Part shown: positions 1 to 8,337 of the stretch, in pieces
Layout of the letters: the number at the start of each line of letters is the position of its first letter
Numbering within the stretch: position 1 is the stretch's first letter
The notes under the pieces: model-generated
What the model was told of the DNA's origin: nothing
The model's input: the letters and a program-made list of their open reading frames with translations, nothing else
The model's database searches: none
Program-made: the position numbers and the translations under genes
Assembly: GCA_903875605.1 (NCBI GenBank)
Contig: CAIQWT010000050.1
Coordinates: 98,494 to 131,107 of the forward strand
DNA length: 32,614 bases
Origin: an uncultured Geobacteraceae bacterium
Lineage (GTDB): Bacteria; Desulfobacterota; Desulfuromonadia; Geobacterales; Pseudopelobacteraceae
Reading direction: 5' to 3'

Positions 1-1
1 G

Positions 2-649
2 AATGTTCAAAAGACCCTGCTTCGTTTCCTTCAGGAAAAGGAGTTTCATCGCCTTGGAGATACTACCCCTACACGTGTTGATGTACGGCTCCTTTCGGCC
101 ACTAATTCAGACATAAAAGAAGCTATTAAATGCGGCGTTTTCCGTGAAGACCTCTACTATCGCTTAAATGTAGTCACCATTCATCTTCCACCTCTGCGTG
201 AACGATGCAGCGACATTCCTCTGCTTGCCTCACACTTTATCATGCTGCAGAATCAGAAGTTTAAAACTGTAATCAGAGGATTTGAGAGCGAAGCTTTAAG
301 ATGCCTATGCGAGTATGAATGGCCGGGAAATATCCGTCAGCTCAAAAACGTTATAGAAGCGTGTATGGCTGTAGAAACCGGGGAATATCTGTCCCGCGAA
401 ACACTGATACAGTTTATTGAAGCCGATACGGGAAATACTTCTGTTTCAAGCGATACTAAAGGGATCAGCACTGATGTGCCATACACCGCCGCACTAGAGC
501 ATTTTGAAGCAGATCTGTTGCGCGGACTTTTGAAGCGTCACAAAGGTAACATTGACGCAGCAGCCCGTGAAGCCGGTATGAATATGGTTACCATGTACCG
601 TAAAATCAAAAAATACGGCATAAGAAAAGAAGAACATTTACCGGGATAA
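2..649 (+). CDS. Sigma-54-dependent transcriptional activator, 3' part (5' end outside window)
   Basis: The open frame enters at base 2 and gives about 215 residues, the C-terminal part of an NtrC-type bacterial enhancer-binding protein. Visible are the AAA+ sensor I region (VRLLSATNSDIK), the arginine-finger segment (FREDLYYRLNVV, then LPPLRER), sensor II (WPGNIRQLKN), and a C-terminal Fis-type helix-turn-helix (GNIDAAAREAGMNMVTMYRKIKKYGI-like region). Such proteins remodel RNA polymerase-sigma-54 at promoters after binding upstream enhancers. The Walker A/B and GAFTGA motifs and any receiver or PAS input domain lie outside the window, so the signal cannot be named. The ATG at 242 lies inside the AAA+ domain and is not the real start. 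The stop is 2 nt before the methyltransferase start, which implies co-transcription. Confidence 0.95.
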   Translation, partial: NVQKTLLRFLQEKEFHRLGDTTPTRVDVRLLSATNSDIKEAIKCGVFREDLYYRLNVVTIHLPPLRERCSDIPLLASHFIMLQNQKFKTVIRGFESEALRCLCEYEWPGNIRQLKNVIEACMAVETGEYLSRETLIQFIEADTGNTSVSSDTKGISTDVPYTAALEHFEADLLRGLLKRHKGNIDAAAREAGMNMVTMYRKIKKYGIRKEEHLPG

Positions 650-651
650 CT

Positions 652-1233
652 ATGGATGCAGACAGAGTCAAGTGGAACACGCGTTTCGAGTCACAGGACT
701 CTTTTCTCGGTGAGTGGCCGTCGCCTTTTCTTGCTCAGGAGATCGAGAGAATAAAAGCCAATGTCCCAGGATTGTCGGCGCTGGATATAGCTTGCGGGGA
801 AGGAAGAAATAGTCTGTTTCTGGCACAGAACGGTTTCAAGGTAGTCGGACTCGATATCTCGGATATCGGCCTTGCCAAGGGGCAAAAACGGGCCGAAAAG
901 TTGGGGGTTGATGTCGATTTTCAAAGGGTTGATCTTGATGACTATACTATTTACGGAACTTATGATCTGATACTGAACTTCAATTTTCTGTTACGAGAGT
1001 TGATACCATCCGAAATTGCAGCACTCAATCCTGGGGGCGTTCTGCTCTTTGACACGATAATGGCCTCGGAGTTATTGCTGCAGACACGCAGTCCGGAATA
1101 TTTACTGCAGCCGGGAGAACTGCTCAGAATATTTGATGCGTTCAACGGTGATATTCTGTTTTCTGAGGAGAGCAATTGCGGTGACATGCCGACAGCCCGC
1201 ATACTTTTCAGAAAAGCCCGGCTTTACAACTAA
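652..1233 (+). CDS. Class I SAM-dependent methyltransferase
   Basis: A 193-residue protein with the Rossmann-type SAM-binding motif I at residues 44-52 (LDIACGEGR) and the acidic end of strand beta-2 in GFKVVGLDIS (61-70). A motif-IV-like DLILNFNFLL follows, then PGGVLLFDT near residue 125. This is the TehB/Methyltransf_11-like small-molecule methyltransferase fold. The substrate cannot be told from sequence. The length is normal for a single-domain member. The ATG lies 2 nt after the stop of the sigma-54 activator, so translation is probably coupled. Convergent with the histidine kinase gene 68 nt downstream; I see no clear terminator in that gap. Confidence 0.88.
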   Translation: MDADRVKWNTRFESQDSFLGEWPSPFLAQEIERIKANVPGLSALDIACGEGRNSLFLAQNGFKVVGLDISDIGLAKGQKRAEKLGVDVDFQRVDLDDYTIYGTYDLILNFNFLLRELIPSEIAALNPGGVLLFDTIMASELLLQTRSPEYLLQPGELLRIFDAFNGDILFSEESNCGDMPTARILFRKARLYN

Positions 1234-1301
1234 TTAACAAGCCGTTTTTATGATTACCCAGAAAAAACTCCTTAATAACCGGTTTCTTACTCTTCTCATA
1301 T

Positions 1302-3437
1302 TTACGGTAGGGTGAAAAAAAACTTCGCGCCGACACCGGCTGCGGCTTCTGCCCATATCCGGCCTCCATGACGCAATATTATGCGTTGTACTGTCGCCAG
1401 GCCTATTCCTGTGCCAGTAAAATTACTGGCATCATGTAGCCTGGTAAATACTCGAAAAAGCTTGGTTGCATCTTTCATGTCAAAGCCTGCGCCATTGTCA
1501 CTGACAAAGTATGTCGGGCCGAATTCCGTCTGCTCTACACCAAATTCAATGGTTGCCTCAATCTCATGAGAGCTGTATTTCCAGGCGTTACCAAGCAGAT
1601 TGATCATAACCATTTTTAGAAGTCTGGCATCGCCGGCAACAACAACATTCTTTGCAATTGTTGTTGTTACGATACGTTCTGGATTTTCCAAAGAAAGTTC
1701 TTTTACTGTCGCTACGGCTATGGCGCTTAAATTTACACTGCCGGAGAGCATCTCGACCCGCGTTAACTGGGCAAGATGAAGCAGTGCATCAATCATATCA
1801 TTAAGCCATATTTCCGATTCATAAATCCTGGAAATATATTCCCTTACACCTGTGTCAAGAGCGCTGTCATCATCGAGTAAAAGCTGGCAATAACCAGAAA
1901 TCCGTGTCAATGGGCCTCGCATATCATGTGAAACGGAATAATTAAAAGTCTCCAGCTCATTGTTGGCAGCAGCAAGATCAAGTGCTTTGCGGCTCAACTC
2001 ATCATTAAGCTGCCGGATCTGCTCTATATACAGGTGGTCCGTTTCCTCTGTTATCTTGCGTTGTGTTATATCCCGGTCAAACCCCAGGACATATTTTTTC
2101 CCGCCAATTTTTATAAGCCCTGCATGAACCTCAATCGGAAATTGGGTGCCATCCTTTTTCTGATGCCAGACTTCAGCGGTCAGCCACTCCCCGGCCTCAA
2201 CCGTGGCGTTAAGATTCCCGACTATTTTATTCGTTTCTGCAGTGTTCAGATCTTCAATACGCAGGCCGATAAATTCTTCTGGCGTATAATCATGCAGGTC
2301 GGCAGCAGCCTGATTTGCCGCAATAATCTGTCCAGCCTCGTCTCCCTCAAGGCCGACTATAATGATCGCATCAGGTGCCCGTTCAAAAAGCATGCGATAA
2401 CGCTCTTCACTTTCCCGTAAATCTTTTTCTACGTTTTCTAAAGAATCAAGCATACTGTTGATTGAAACCGCCAGATCTTTAAGCTCATCCTGATGATCTG
2501 AAACCGGTAAACGCGCGGAAATATCGCCTTGCATTGTGATGCGAGACACCTTTTGGGTGAGAGCAGCCAGGCGATTTAGTATGGTCCCGCGAATAAAAAA
2601 CAGCATTACGCAGCAAAACACCCCCCCGGAAATAAATAACGAACAGAGTACATATATTATTGATGCCTTACCTTGCCTGTAAAGCAGTCGTTCCTGGGTA
2701 ATTTTAACAAAAAACGCCGGGCGATCCAAAAGATCATTAAAAAGAGTGTAGCCAGCGACCGTGTCTGTATCAATAACCTGTACTGGAGTTACTTCACCGC
2801 TGGAAACAACTTTAAGAGCAGCAGATATATAAGGAATATTTATATTTTCAGATATCGGCACAAGATCAATTACAAAATCTGTGAGAGCAGAAATTCTGTT
2901 CACCTCATTCTGGTCAAGGTAGCGCCCAACCATCAAAAAATGCTCTTTATCCGGAAGTGGGCTTAAGATCAGTTGCAGAGGTTTGTTGCCTAAGAGTATT
3001 ATTCCGTGTAGCGACTCCTTCGATTTGTCAAGCCGAAGTGGAATTATCCCCGCTAATTGAGATGCGGCAAGAGCTGTCTCGTTATCACGATTACTGGTGT
3101 CTCCGGATGCAGCAAGTGAAGCGATAACATGCCCGGCATGAGAAAAGCAGATAGCCAGATCCACATGGCGACTCTTAAGGATGGTAACCGGCAGGTTTTT
3201 GAGGTCAGGGTTCTTCTGAGCAGAAAGTATTGTGCTGAATTCGTTCGAGGATTCACTCAGTTCATCATAAGATTCTTCAATTTCATTTCTGACTATCTGG
3301 ATGTTATCAACTACAACTGTACGTTCAAGAGCTGCAAAACTTTTCAGTAGAATAACATCCGATGACACCGCCAAAATAAAGAGAAGTGCAATAAATGTAC
3401 TTACAATAATAAGAATTGTTCGCTGAGACAGTGTCAT
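1302..3437 (-). CDS. Membrane sensor histidine kinase (extracytoplasmic sensor - HAMP - PAS - HisKA - HATPase)
   Basis: A 711-residue kinase. TM helix 1 is about residues 7-30. A periplasmic sensor of about 225 residues follows, resembling CHASE4 at its start (SFAALERTVVVDN). TM2 is about 258-283, HAMP 284-335, PAS about 343-460 with a PAC-type end (GFDRDITQRK). A HisKA domain carries phospho-acceptor His504 in SVSHDMRGPL. The HATPase_c domain has an N box (MINLLGNAWKYSS, 611-623), G1 (SDNGAGFD) and G2 (GTGIGLA). It should autophosphorylate on stimulus. There is no receiver in the protein and no response regulator next to it, so it is an orphan kinase here. The HisKA form (FNYSVSHDMRGPL) is the phytochrome/cyanobacterial-like type common in geobacters. 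The ligand is unknown. Confidence 0.95.
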   Translation of the reverse strand: MTLSQRTILIIVSTFIALLFILAVSSDVILLKSFAALERTVVVDNIQIVRNEIEESYDELSESSNEFSTILSAQKNPDLKNLPVTILKSRHVDLAICFSHAGHVIASLAASGDTSNRDNETALAASQLAGIIPLRLDKSKESLHGIILLGNKPLQLILSPLPDKEHFLMVGRYLDQNEVNRISALTDFVIDLVPISENINIPYISAALKVVSSGEVTPVQVIDTDTVAGYTLFNDLLDRPAFFVKITQERLLYRQGKASIIYVLCSLFISGGVFCCVMLFFIRGTILNRLAALTQKVSRITMQGDISARLPVSDHQDELKDLAVSINSMLDSLENVEKDLRESEERYRMLFERAPDAIIIVGLEGDEAGQIIAANQAAADLHDYTPEEFIGLRIEDLNTAETNKIVGNLNATVEAGEWLTAEVWHQKKDGTQFPIEVHAGLIKIGGKKYVLGFDRDITQRKITEETDHLYIEQIRQLNDELSRKALDLAAANNELETFNYSVSHDMRGPLTRISGYCQLLLDDDSALDTGVREYISRIYESEIWLNDMIDALLHLAQLTRVEMLSGSVNLSAIAVATVKELSLENPERIVTTTIAKNVVVAGDARLLKMVMINLLGNAWKYSSHEIEATIEFGVEQTEFGPTYFVSDNGAGFDMKDATKLFRVFTRLHDASNFTGTGIGLATVQRIILRHGGRIWAEAAAGVGAKFFFTLP

Positions 3438-3648
3438 TCTATACTCCAGTTACCCTCTATCAGCCATCCGGTCAGACGCACAAAAACATTAATACCCAAG
3501 TATTATTCCACTACCATAACAATTGGAGTTTACAAACGTTTTATCTCATACCAGGATAAAAAATACAATGAAAGACATTAGATTTACCGTTGGATTGTGG
3601 TATAGTAGACAACAGTTTCAGTAAGTCTCTCTTTGGAGTCTGATAGAT

Positions 3649-4851
3649 ATGAGCATGGTAGCATCCACACCTTTTGTACAGCCACCAAACTTCATTGATA
3701 TCACCAGATATTGCCGGAGTGAGGATGTTCAGCCGTTTCTGCAAATGATTTCGGACTCACTGCAATCTGATCTCAATCAGATCGTAAACTGGCACTCTGC
3801 ACATAAACAGCTTATTGAATCGATAGCTCATGCCGAGGGTTCACAACTCAAAGCAATTCATGAAGGCCTCAACCTGATTGAGCAGGAGCGTTTTTTACTG
3901 ATTCCCTCCGTTAATGAATTACATCAGTCTTGCACTGATTATCGCGACATTCTGTCGTCCCGGGTTATAGATACAGTTTTTGCGGACATGGCTGCATCCG
4001 GATTAATTCGCCCACCGGTTCCATTTGCACTTATCAGCATGGGCAGTGACGGCCGTGAAGAGCAAACTCTTATCACAGATCAGGATAACCTTATTGTCTA
4101 TGGTGACGGAGGTGGAGAAGCAGCAGATCTCTATTTTACAGATTTTTCAAGTCGTCTTGTTAACAGCTTGGAGGAGGCTGGCTTCAAACGCTGTACCGGC
4201 AATATTATGCCGACTAATCAGACATGGCGTGGATCGTTCAGCCAATGGCGTAAACGTTTATTCTCCATCGTAAGGTATGAAGTCGAGGACATCGGCAAGA
4301 ACATCATGGATCTGATTGTTATGTCTGATGCCCGTTTTGTCTCTGGTGACAAGCAACTGGCCTACGAATTGATAGACATGATCAGATCTATGGAACGGGA
4401 TTATTTTCAGGTTCTATGGGGAATGGCCAAGGCGGCAACGGAGATGCAGCTTGCACTCGGTTTTATGAAGCGCATCTGGACTGAGGGGAGCGGTGAGCAC
4501 AAGGGTGAATTTAATGTGAAACTGCTGGCGTGGGCTCCTCTCGTCATGAACGTCCGGATCCTGGCCATCAATCAGAGTATCCCTGCAACAAGTACACTGG
4601 AACGCATCTCGTTACTGGAGGCTGAAGGAAGTTTTTCTCCATCCTTTGCCAATGATCTTGTCAACGCCTATCACATTCTCACCAAACAGCGGATTTTAAT
4701 ACAGATCAAAGCCATTAAAGGAATTCAGAATGACTCATATTACCTCAACCCCTACCATCTTTCTTCAACGGAACGGGAAGAAATACGCCATGCCATGATC
4801 AGAATCGAGGAGCTACAGAAAATTATCCACACAAATTTCCATATTGTGTAA
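3649..4851 (+). CDS. DUF294-type putative nucleotidyltransferase
   Basis: A 400-residue protein with the nucleotidyltransferase-like motif MGSDGREEQTLITDQDN at about residues 131-147. The GSxGR signature and the DQD acidic pair (D144, D146) match the DUF294 / GlnD-like nucleotidyltransferase superfamily. The C-terminal half (about 240-390) is helical and fits the DUF294_C substrate-binding domain. Relatives often carry N-terminal cNMP-binding and CBS domains. Here the first ~115 residues are a helical segment without recognisable CBS repeats, so this is a short form. A GGAG Shine-Dalgarno-like site lies about 10 nt before the ATG; a second in-frame ATG is two codons on. The gene is monocistronic: a divergent kinase lies 211 nt away and a terminator follows. 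The biochemical substrate is unknown. Confidence 0.85.
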   Translation: MSMVASTPFVQPPNFIDITRYCRSEDVQPFLQMISDSLQSDLNQIVNWHSAHKQLIESIAHAEGSQLKAIHEGLNLIEQERFLLIPSVNELHQSCTDYRDILSSRVIDTVFADMAASGLIRPPVPFALISMGSDGREEQTLITDQDNLIVYGDGGGEAADLYFTDFSSRLVNSLEEAGFKRCTGNIMPTNQTWRGSFSQWRKRLFSIVRYEVEDIGKNIMDLIVMSDARFVSGDKQLAYELIDMIRSMERDYFQVLWGMAKAATEMQLALGFMKRIWTEGSGEHKGEFNVKLLAWAPLVMNVRILAINQSIPATSTLERISLLEAEGSFSPSFANDLVNAYHILTKQRILIQIKAIKGIQNDSYYLNPYHLSSTEREEIRHAMIRIEELQKIIHTNFHIV

Positions 4852-4922
4852 TCCCGCTTCAGCTTGTAAAGGCGGAATAAGTCTTTTTATCGAGATGATT
4901 ATATTAGAAATCACAAAATCAC

Positions 4923-4961
4923 ACACAAAAGGCCGACGGATATTCCGTCGGCCTTTTGTGT
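4923..4961. terminator. Bidirectional hairpin terminator between convergent genes
   Basis: A perfect 18-bp inverted repeat, arms 4923-4940 and 4944-4961, with a 3-nt loop TAT. The core is GGCCGACGGA / TCCGTCGGCC. The arms end in AAAA on the left and TTTTGTGT on the right, so it works as an intrinsic terminator for both the DUF294 gene (stop 4851) and the dodecahaem cytochrome gene (stop 4980). Confidence 0.93.
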
Positions 4962-4979
4962 CAAATATTCAGATACCGG

Positions 4980-5849
4980 CTACTTCTTTTTAGTGCCTTT
5001 TTTGGGAGGCAGTTTTACTGCCTCGTCTTTGTCAACATCAGCCTTTAAGGTGCCAACTTCCCAGCGATTAAGGTCATGCGCAATATTATGGCAATCACCG
5101 CACTTGGTGAAACGGGCCAGCATACGTGCAGGATGTGGTGCACCATGGCAACCCTGACAGGTAGGTATGGTCTTATGCTTCTCTTTGTGGCAGGTAACGC
5201 AGTTGACACCTTTGTGCTTGGTATCAGTCAGGCTGTGCTGTTCGAACGCCTTCTTGTGGCATGAAGCACACATTTTGTTGGCTGTGTCAGAAGGATATGT
5301 GACTAAAGTCGGCATATGAGCCTGATGGCAACGCTTGCAATCACCGGCAGTCATTTCGGTGCTGTGCGGTTTGTGACACTGGGTACATAGTGGAATTTTA
5401 CCATGAGTATTGTGGCAGAAGCTACAGGCCAGGGCAGAGTGTTTGCTCTTGACCTGTTTCAGCTTAACGATCTGCTGTGTATGGCAGGTGAGACATTCAT
5501 CAGTGATATTATTCGCAAGTTTGATGATTTTAGGAGTATGAGGATTGTTGTGGCACCTCAGACAACCGGAAAGATTGTAATGAGGTTTGCCACTGTGGCA
5601 CTGGCTACAGGCCGGGATAATTTTTTTAACTGTTGGAGGATGGCCGGCATGACAATCCTGACAGCTGACCTGTGTTTTATGGGCTCCGCCATTGGCAGCA
5701 ATCGCCTCAGGTGCAGCCGCGTGACACTTTACACAATCGGAATTGCCCAACACCGGCTTTGGATCAGCCGCTCCTGCAGCCAACACTGTCATTCCCATCA
5801 ATAATGCCGATAGTGTGACAATTTTCAACATAGTTACCAACTTGTTCAT
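4980..5849 (-). CDS. Periplasmic dodecahaem c-type cytochrome
   Basis: A 289-residue protein with a Sec signal peptide (about 1-28, hydrophobic core ending AAGAA) and twelve CXXCH haem-attachment motifs. Their cysteines start at about residues 39, 63, 81, 96, 119, 142, 155, 171, 194, 217, 231 and 250. Extra histidines between the motifs can supply the distal ligands, so bis-His, low-potential haems are expected. The tail is Lys-rich (PPKKGTKKK). Motif density, about one per 18 residues across 39-254, fits a nanowire-like electron carrier. It is not clearly the triplet-repeat c7 polymer type. A strong SD (AGGGGGAG) precedes the ATG. It stands alone between a terminator and dinB. A role in periplasmic electron transfer is inferred; the partner is unknown. 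Confidence 0.95.
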   Translation of the reverse strand: MNKLVTMLKIVTLSALLMGMTVLAAGAADPKPVLGNSDCVKCHAAAPEAIAANGGAHKTQVSCQDCHAGHPPTVKKIIPACSQCHSGKPHYNLSGCLRCHNNPHTPKIIKLANNITDECLTCHTQQIVKLKQVKSKHSALACSFCHNTHGKIPLCTQCHKPHSTEMTAGDCKRCHQAHMPTLVTYPSDTANKMCASCHKKAFEQHSLTDTKHKGVNCVTCHKEKHKTIPTCQGCHGAPHPARMLARFTKCGDCHNIAHDLNRWEVGTLKADVDKDEAVKLPPKKGTKKK

Positions 5850-6108
5850 CCGCTCCCCCTACTTTCAAGTAATATGAACCAATCAAAATATGAAAGGTTT
5901 CTCGTGATATCATTAAAACCAAAAGAGGGGGGATACTGCCATTATTTAAAAGAATCGTCAATAAAAAAAGGTTCACTATGTGCTATAACCAGCTGTTTTA
6001 TAAGCATAAAAAGACTATTAAAGTCCTCTATCCAAATATCCTGGCAGCCTTTCACAACTGTACGATATTAAACATATTTTACAAGAATAATAGGTTTAAT
6101 AGTTACTG

Positions 6109-7344
6109 CTACTTCACATCGACACTCCTGATTCCGTCAGGTCGCCAACTCGGCGGTATAACATGACTTCCAGCGCTTTCTTTCTCTGGCAAAAGACTCC
6201 CATAAGTTACCGCCATACTACCGAACCGGTCATTGATCTTATCCATTGCCTGTGTCGCAAACAGCTTTTTCCTCTCTACCCCAAACAGCGGCAGCTGCTC
6301 TGCATGGTGTTTGAGGTTGGATAGACTTACTCCAAGGAGTCTGACAGGCTGCTCCAGTTTGACTGTATCGATTATCGAAAGTGACGCTCTGTAGATATCG
6401 TCACTCTGATTGATATAGTTCTTCAGCGTTGTCTGTTTACCCCAACTGCTGAAGAAATCCGCATATCGGACATACAAATGAATCGTTTTCCCTGAGACGT
6501 TGTACTTCCTCGCACGACTCCCGACCATTTCCGAAAGCTGTAACAGGAAGTGTCGGATCTCTGCCGGATCGTCAATATCGCGCTCCAGGGTCCTTGAATG
6601 CCCTACCGACTTCACAGCGGCTTCCTCACCAAACTGGATCACCGTGGAATGGTCTATCCCCTGCCCCATCTGCTTGAGCCGTGAACCGGTGATGCCGAAC
6701 TTGCTTGTCAGACGCGCTTCTTCACATCGCCCCAGTTCCCCGCAGGTGTGGATGGACATCATGTTGAGATGACGCTGCATTTTTTTTCCGATGCCACAGA
6801 GTTCATTGATAGGCATGCGTTCCAGAACTCGCAAAACATCATCCGGTGCAATTATCGTAAGTCCGTCGGGTTTTTTCATGTCGCTGGCCAGTTTTGCCAG
6901 GAGTTTGTTGGGGGCAATGCCGATGGAACAGGTAATACCGAAGCTGTGTCTTATGCGCGCCTTAATAAGATAGGCAATTGTCTCTGCGCTGCCAAATATT
7001 CCAAGAGAATGGGTGATATCCAGCCATGATTCGTCAATAGAAAACGCCTCGACCTCTGGAGTATAATCCCGGAATATTTCGTTAATTTTGCTGGAGGTGT
7101 AGGTATACTTCCGATTATCGCCGACAACAATAATCAGCTCCGGGCAGACGCGCTTTCCTTCCCAGACCGCCATTCCGGTCTTGACACCCTTGGCCCTGGC
7201 CTCATACGAACTTGTAGTTATTACCGTTCGTTCGCTACCGCCGACAACGGCTATTGGCTTGCCGCGCAGTTCCGGGTTGGCCTGCTGTTCCACAGAGGCA
7301 AAAAAAGCATTCATGTCACAATGAAGAATGGTTCTATGTTTCAC
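6109..7344 (-). CDS. dinB: DNA polymerase IV (Y-family translesion polymerase)
   Basis: A 411-residue Y-family polymerase. The palm motif LHCDMNAFFASVEQ (7-20) carries the first metal-binding Asp, with the steric-gate aromatic just after it. The second catalytic motif is FSIDESWLDI (101-110; D104, E105). HhH-like thumb motifs (INELCGIGKKMQRHL) and a little-finger domain follow. It performs error-prone bypass of damaged bases in the cytoplasm. The length exceeds E. coli Pol IV (351 aa) because of a longer C-terminal tail (LPEKESAGSHVIPPSWRPDGI). The start codon is GTG, overlapping the stop of the 82-aa gene by 4 nt (GTGA). It is the last gene of a lexA-led operon, so SOS induction is expected. 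Confidence 0.96.
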   Translation of the reverse strand: MKHRTILHCDMNAFFASVEQQANPELRGKPIAVVGGSERTVITTSSYEARAKGVKTGMAVWEGKRVCPELIIVVGDNRKYTYTSSKINEIFRDYTPEVEAFSIDESWLDITHSLGIFGSAETIAYLIKARIRHSFGITCSIGIAPNKLLAKLASDMKKPDGLTIIAPDDVLRVLERMPINELCGIGKKMQRHLNMMSIHTCGELGRCEEARLTSKFGITGSRLKQMGQGIDHSTVIQFGEEAAVKSVGHSRTLERDIDDPAEIRHFLLQLSEMVGSRARKYNVSGKTIHLYVRYADFFSSWGKQTTLKNYINQSDDIYRASLSIIDTVKLEQPVRLLGVSLSNLKHHAEQLPLFGVERKKLFATQAMDKINDRFGSMAVTYGSLLPEKESAGSHVIPPSWRPDGIRSVDVK

Positions 7345-7589
7345 GGTTGTTCCGTATGAAGGCCATTCAGAGACCAGGTCTGGTCGAGTGTGTTGTAGAC
7401 CAGCTCATAGAGAGCCTCGCCATCTGTAACAGCGTAATGCATGAGATGAACCTCACCGACACGATCCCGCCAGAAATAGGTCATATCTTTAACCTCGTGC
7501 TTGCGCCGATTCAATTCAAACCACTTAGGTGTTACTTTTCCACCGGGTGAAAATATTACAGCTACACGTATGGGGGTTCTTGACGACAA
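7341..7589 (-). CDS. Small conserved-looking protein between lexA and dinB
   Basis: An 82-residue protein, translated from TTG at 7589, preceded by AGGGAACG just inside and after the lexA stop. It lies 6 nt from lexA and overlaps dinB by 4 nt. Sequence features: an N-terminal beta-rich start (PIRVAVIFSPGGKVTPKWFE), then YFWRDRVGEVHLMHYAVTD and ALYELVYNTLDQTWSL near the end. There is no signal peptide, metal motif or membrane helix. I recall similar small proteins beside lexA in geobacters, but no function. Context says it is made during SOS together with Pol IV, so a modulator or partner of translesion synthesis is a reasonable inference and no more. Confidence 0.82.
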   Translation of the reverse strand: MSSRTPIRVAVIFSPGGKVTPKWFELNRRKHEVKDMTYFWRDRVGEVHLMHYAVTDGEALYELVYNTLDQTWSLNGLHTEQP

Positions 7590-7595
7590 CGTTCC

Positions 7596-8204
7596 CTACT
7601 CCACGTTGCGAAACAGGCCGACCATCTTGCCGACGATAGTTACCTCGCCCTGGCCGGAACGGATCACAATAGGGTCGTATGCCGGGTTTGCCGGTTGCAG
7701 CAGGATATGATCGTGTTCGCGGAAAAACTGCTTGAGGGTGGCGTCACCGTCAACCATAACCGCCACAATTTCACCGTTGTTAGCCACCTGCTGAGGACGA
7801 ATCAGTACAATATCACCGGAGAGGATCCCCTTGTTAATCATTGAATCCCCTTCTACCGTGAGAAAATAACACCCCTCACCCTTTATCAAGCTGCTGTCAA
7901 AGTTCAGGTGACCGGTGATATCTTCAATGGCAGGTTGCAGCATTCCTGCCTGAATTCTACCGACAATTGGCAGGGATACGGTTGCTGAAGATGGTTCGGC
8001 CATAACAATTCCGCGCGAACTCCCCTCGCGACGCCTGATATAGCCCTTCTTCTCAAGGGCTCCGACGTGACTTATCGCAGTGGCGGTTCCGGCAGTGCCG
8101 ATGTGAGCGGAGATTTCCCGTAAAGTGGGTGGGCATCCGTTGGCATCAAGGTATTTTTTTATGAACGTGAGGACCTGCTGTTGGCGGGTAGTAAGTGCCT
8201 GCAT
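7596..8204 (-). CDS. lexA: LexA repressor, SOS regulator
   Basis: A 202-residue protein, the same length as E. coli LexA. The N-terminal winged HTH covers 1-65 (LTTRQQQVLTFIKKYLDANG; PPTLREISAHIG). The Ala-Gly autocleavage site is A86-G87 (IQAGML), and the catalytic dyad is Ser121 (EGDSMI) and Lys158 (GDATLKQF). On RecA-ssDNA contact it cleaves itself and releases SOS genes. I choose the ATG at 8204 over 8222 because AGGTGG sits 7 nt before it and family members start at this point; the upstream start would overlap the operator/promoter region. First gene of lexA-ORF82-dinB. Confidence 0.97.
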   Translation of the reverse strand: MQALTTRQQQVLTFIKKYLDANGCPPTLREISAHIGTAGTATAISHVGALEKKGYIRRREGSSRGIVMAEPSSATVSLPIVGRIQAGMLQPAIEDITGHLNFDSSLIKGEGCYFLTVEGDSMINKGILSGDIVLIRPQQVANNGEIVAVMVDGDATLKQFFREHDHILLQPANPAYDPIVIRSGQGEVTIVGKMVGLFRNVE

Positions 8205-8223
8205 GATATTGCCACCTGTCATA

Positions 8224-8237
8224 TGATATATATATCA
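8224..8237. promoter_or_regulatory. Candidate LexA operator (perfect 14-bp palindrome)
   Basis: TGATATATATATCA is a perfect palindrome 20 nt upstream of the lexA ATG and just downstream of the -10 box. That is where an autorepressing LexA would block initiation. It shares the AT-rich alternating core of the E. coli box (CTGT-N8-ACAG) but has TGAT/ATCA ends, and it does not match the GGTT...ACC type described for Geobacter LexA as I recall it. Assignment is by position and symmetry only. Confidence 0.6.
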
Positions 8238-8238
8238 A

Positions 8239-8268
8239 ATGATAGCTATAAATAGTGGCTAGTGTCAA
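8239..8268 (-). promoter_or_regulatory. Sigma-70-type promoter of lexA-ORF82-dinB
   Basis: On the minus strand TTGACA (8268-8263) and TATCAT (8244-8239) are 18 bp apart: a perfect -35 box and 5 of 6 at -10. The initiation point would fall in or next to the palindrome at 8224-8237. Confidence 0.7.
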
Positions 8269-8337
8269 GAAGGAATAAAACAGCACTGGTATTATGACGG
8301 TTATATATGCATGCTGCAGGCGTCGTATTCATTGACT

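Noticed and set aside
5403-5804. 133-aa plus-strand ORF
   Set aside because: Lies wholly opposite the 12-haem cytochrome; its codons mirror the CXXCH repeats and it has no SD.
8205-8222. Longer lexA start (MTGGNI...)
   Set aside because: ATG at 8204 has AGGTGG at 7 nt and gives the standard LexA N-terminus; the longer start would lie at the operator.
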